Positions 33,923 through 36,594 of a stretch of DNA of 36,594 nt are shown here, piece by piece. Each line of letters opens with the position of its first letter. The stretch's first letter is position 1. Position numbers and translations under genes: made by a program. Source of the DNA: Tannerella sp. (lineage in GTDB: Bacteria > Bacteroidota > Bacteroidia > Bacteroidales > Tannerellaceae); the NCBI GenBank assembly GCA_031285565.1, contig JAITVY010000093.1, forward strand, positions 1-36,594. Reading direction: 5' to 3'. The notes below the pieces were generated by a model, which was given only the letters and a program-made list of their open reading frames with translations, had not been told where the DNA came from and did not search any database.

Positions 33923-33935
33923 CAAATATATAGTT

Positions 33936-36479
33936 ATGCAAATATTTAAATGGACTTTTTTAAGCTTTCTGATATGTTCACCGGCATTCTCTCAGGAATG
34001 GAGTCCTCAAGAATGGCCGGCTTTAAAAAGTTATGACCAGGATCATCTCTACCAGGTAGCTTTGCCGCTGGGAGGAATCGGAACAGGTACGGTATCCTTA
34101 GGTGGTCGTGGCGAACTTCGTGACTGGGAAATCATGAATATCCCGGGTAAAAAATACAGCACGGTAACAACCGGTAATAATGCGCCGTTCTTTGCTATTT
34201 ATACGAAATCCCAGAATGGGAAATCCTCTGCTACCCTACTTGCCGGCCCGCTATACACACAGGAATATTTACATTATGAAGGACGTCCGGTAAACCATCA
34301 TGGATTACCTCGTTTTTCAAATGCGTCCTTTGATGCTGCTTATCCGTTTGGTCAGGTACATTTATCCGATAAGGCACTACCGGTAAAAGTAACCATTAAA
34401 GGTTTTAATCCTTTTGTACCGACCGATGAAGAAGCAAGCGGACTTCCGGTAGCTATACTCACATATGAAGTAGAGAATACCGGTAGAGAGCCTCTGGAAG
34501 TGTCGGTGTGCGGTTCGATCCGTAATTTCATAGGAAAAGACGGAAGTCAGTTCCGTACCGACTGGAAAGGAGATTATATACCTACCGGAGCGAAAGAGAA
34601 TAAAAACAAATATAAAAAGACAGACAATCTGCAGGGAATTTATTTTTATTCGGATAGTGTGAACCGGGATGACCCAGCCTGGGGCACCATAGCACTTTCT
34701 ACACAAACAAAAGAGGGTGTTAGTTACCGTACATCATCAAAATCAGACGATTGGAACAACGGGATTTTAAATTTTTGGGATGACTTTAGCGATGACGGCA
34801 TGTTGACTGAACGATCCAAACTCGAAGATGAAGATCCGATGGCTTCACTGGCAGTCAGGAAAACGATTCCTGCCAATGGAAAAGAGACTTTCACCTTTTT
34901 CATCACATGGAATTTTCCCAACCGTAAAGCCTGGTCACCAACTATTGTAGGAAACTATTACAGCCAGTTATATACAGATGCCTGGGAAGCTGCCGAAAAG
35001 ATTATCCCACAAATACCTCAACTGGAAAAAGAAACACTTGCTTTTGTCAATGCACTATTGAATACTTCCTATCCGGATGTAGTAAAAGAATCAGCTCTCT
35101 TTAACCTGGCAACATTGCGTTCACAAACCGTATTTCGCCTGCCCAGCGGACATCTGATGGGTTGGGAAGGTGTAATGGACCGTTTCGGCTCATGTCCGGG
35201 AACCTGTACACACGTATGGAATTACGAAGTGGCAACACCTTTCCTGTTCGGGAACCTTGCAAAAACAATGAGGGACGTTGAGTTCAATTATGCCACCAAA
35301 GAAAACGGTTTGATGAATTTCAGGGCATCCCTACCTCTTTCCGAAGCAAACAAAGGCAATGCTGCGGCTGCCGATGGACAAATGGGATGTATTATGAAAA
35401 TATACCGTGAATGGCAACTAAGTGGCGACCACGAATTCCTGGCGAAAAACTGGGAACAGATAAAAAAGGTACTCTCCTACGCATGGACAGAGAAAGGTTG
35501 GGATGGCAACCAGGATGGTGTAATGGAAGGACGGCAACATAATACAATGGATGTAGATTATTTCGGTCCTAATCCACAGATGGGTTTCTGGTATATGGGT
35601 GCATTGCGTGCAGCAGAAGAAATGGCGCTGGCAATGAAAGATAAGTCGTTTGCTAAAAAATGCCACAACCTTTTTGAAAAAGGAAGCCCATGGATGGATG
35701 AAAACCTGTTCAATGGTGAATATTACCAACATAAAATTACCCATCCGGAAACATTTGAGTTTTTGAACATGAACGACCCCAATCTACGGATACCGGCGTT
35801 TCAACTGGGTCCGGGATGCCTGGTTGATCAATTGGTCGGACAGTACATGGCACACATATGCGGACTCGGGTATCTGGGAAAAAAAGAAAATATCCGTACC
35901 ACATTACAAAGCATCATGAAATACAACTATATGGAAGATTTCAGCACGCATTTTAACAATATGCGCTCTTATGCTATGGGTAACGAATCCGGACTGTTGA
36001 TGGCATCATGGCCAAACGGCCGGTTGGAAGTTCCTTTTCCCTATTTTGCCGAAGTCATGACCGGTTTTGAATATAGTGCAGCAGTAGGAATGATGTATGA
36101 AGGGATGGAAGAAGAAGCCCTGAAATGCATACAGGCTATCCGTGAACGTCATGATGGCGCCAAACGGAATCCTTTCAGCGAGCCGGAATGCGGCCATCAT
36201 TATGCCCGTTCCATGGCAAGCTGGGCATCTGTGATTGCACTCAGCGGATTCAACTATTCGGGAATAAACAAAACCATGACGATCACTGCACGCCCGGGTA
36301 CTTATTTCTGGAGTAACGGATATGCCTGGGGAACCTGTGAAGTAAAAAACAATGCTGTAAAAATGGACGTAAAGAAAGGTTCCTTATCATTAAATAAATT
36401 ATCTTTATCGGATGGCAGAGAAAAGAAACTAAAGAATGTACAGATAAATGAAGGCGAAACTTTCTCAATAAATATATAA
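33936..36479 (+). CDS. secreted GH116-family glycoside hydrolase
   Basis: An 847-residue enzyme with signal peptide (cleavage near residue 20, CSPAFSQ-EW). The N-terminal beta-sandwich domain starts with PLGGIGTGTVSLGGRGELRDWEI (44-66) and extends to about 330; the catalytic (alpha/alpha)6 domain of the DUF608 type covers about 370-790. LVDQLVGQYMA with D631 resembles the SDQCAGQWF segment of human GBA2 that carries the acid/base aspartate; E470 in LPLSEANKG is a possible nucleophile, but that match is tentative. GH116 members include beta-glucosidases and glucosylceramidases. It follows susD after 106 bases and is the only enzyme of the PUL in view. It may act on a beta-linked glycoside or a glycolipid. 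Confidence 0.88.
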   Translation: MQIFKWTFLSFLICSPAFSQEWSPQEWPALKSYDQDHLYQVALPLGGIGTGTVSLGGRGELRDWEIMNIPGKKYSTVTTGNNAPFFAIYTKSQNGKSSATLLAGPLYTQEYLHYEGRPVNHHGLPRFSNASFDAAYPFGQVHLSDKALPVKVTIKGFNPFVPTDEEASGLPVAILTYEVENTGREPLEVSVCGSIRNFIGKDGSQFRTDWKGDYIPTGAKENKNKYKKTDNLQGIYFYSDSVNRDDPAWGTIALSTQTKEGVSYRTSSKSDDWNNGILNFWDDFSDDGMLTERSKLEDEDPMASLAVRKTIPANGKETFTFFITWNFPNRKAWSPTIVGNYYSQLYTDAWEAAEKIIPQIPQLEKETLAFVNALLNTSYPDVVKESALFNLATLRSQTVFRLPSGHLMGWEGVMDRFGSCPGTCTHVWNYEVATPFLFGNLAKTMRDVEFNYATKENGLMNFRASLPLSEANKGNAAAADGQMGCIMKIYREWQLSGDHEFLAKNWEQIKKVLSYAWTEKGWDGNQDGVMEGRQHNTMDVDYFGPNPQMGFWYMGALRAAEEMALAMKDKSFAKKCHNLFEKGSPWMDENLFNGEYYQHKITHPETFEFLNMNDPNLRIPAFQLGPGCLVDQLVGQYMAHICGLGYLGKKENIRTTLQSIMKYNYMEDFSTHFNNMRSYAMGNESGLLMASWPNGRLEVPFPYFAEVMTGFEYSAAVGMMYEGMEEEALKCIQAIRERHDGAKRNPFSEPECGHHYARSMASWASVIALSGFNYSGINKTMTITARPGTYFWSNGYAWGTCEVKNNAVKMDVKKGSLSLNKLSLSDGREKKLKNVQINEGETFSINI

Positions 36480-36594
36480 TGCGAATCAGTAGTTGAAAAC
36501 CTAACGAATCGCAAGATGTTTAAAATATTTATTATCAATAAAATAAATGCATTAATATTTGCTCAATCCCCTAGGAATCATTAACTTAGAAGAA
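36480..36594. other. window end, no feature seen
   Basis: The last 115 bases are A+T-rich with no convincing gene, promoter box or T-tract hairpin. Confidence 0.4.

Overview
The window looks like a Bacteroidales chromosome; I do not assign a genus. The evidence is the A+T-rich composition, promoters of the Bacteroidetes type (TTTG near -33 and TAnnTTTG near -7), a SusC/SusD pair controlled by an ECF sigma factor and FecR, the large two-domain FtsX-type ABC permeases typical of the phylum, and short intergenic repeat families common in these genomes. I see no tRNA, rRNA, CRISPR array, integrase or intact insertion sequence.

Layout. (1) Bases 1-102 are the end of an unidentified gene, followed by a 558-base gap with several predicted RNA hairpins. 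(2) Bases 661-3011 hold a SAM methyltransferase, a polynucleotide-kinase-like P-loop protein whose stop overlaps the start of a Thg1-like 3'-5' RNA polymerase, and a convergent barstar-type RNase inhibitor. Together these suggest RNA repair and ribotoxin protection. (3) Base 3112 onward: a DoxX-family membrane protein, then a plus-strand export cluster (TolC-like channel, membrane-fusion protein, FtsX permease, MacB-type ATPase, second FtsX permease). It is followed by an NtrC-type sigma-54 response regulator and a histidine kinase with almost no extracellular part. The same dyad, GTGCG-N4-CGCAC, occurs twice in tandem before the TolC gene, upstream of a sigma-54-like promoter, and once before the regulator gene, which suggests the regulon logic. 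(4) Bases 14630-17165: a DUF5694 secreted protein, a 496-base gap with a possible gene remnant and small repeats, and an Eis-like acetyltransferase.

(5) Bases 17447-25063 form one tight minus-strand operon: TetR regulator, TolC-like channel, lipoprotein fusion protein, two separate ABC ATPases, two ABC-2 permeases and an outer-membrane phospholipase A. A divergent AraC regulator (25257-26186) sits opposite. Sampled stretches are visibly richer in G+C than the left cluster. The two ATPases have complementary defects (H-loop in one, signature in the other), which predicts one working and one degenerate ATP site. One of them carries an in-frame block of intergenic repeat sequence.

(6) Bases 26338-36479: a lipoprotein, an ECF sigma factor and FecR anti-sigma pair, SusC, SusD and a secreted GH116-type glycosidase, which is a compact polysaccharide-utilization locus (PUL). 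Between fecR and susC a hairpin with a T7 tail pairs fully only as minus-strand RNA, and a TAAGTTTG box lies about 85 bases away on the same strand. I predict a short antisense RNA across the susC start. Between susD and the glycosidase a 77-base element folds as a three-way junction.

The best candidates for something new are the antisense RNA of the PUL, the kinase/Thg1/barstar neighbourhood, the dyad plus sigma-54 control of the FtsX exporter, and the asymmetric ABC exporter co-transcribed with phospholipase A.
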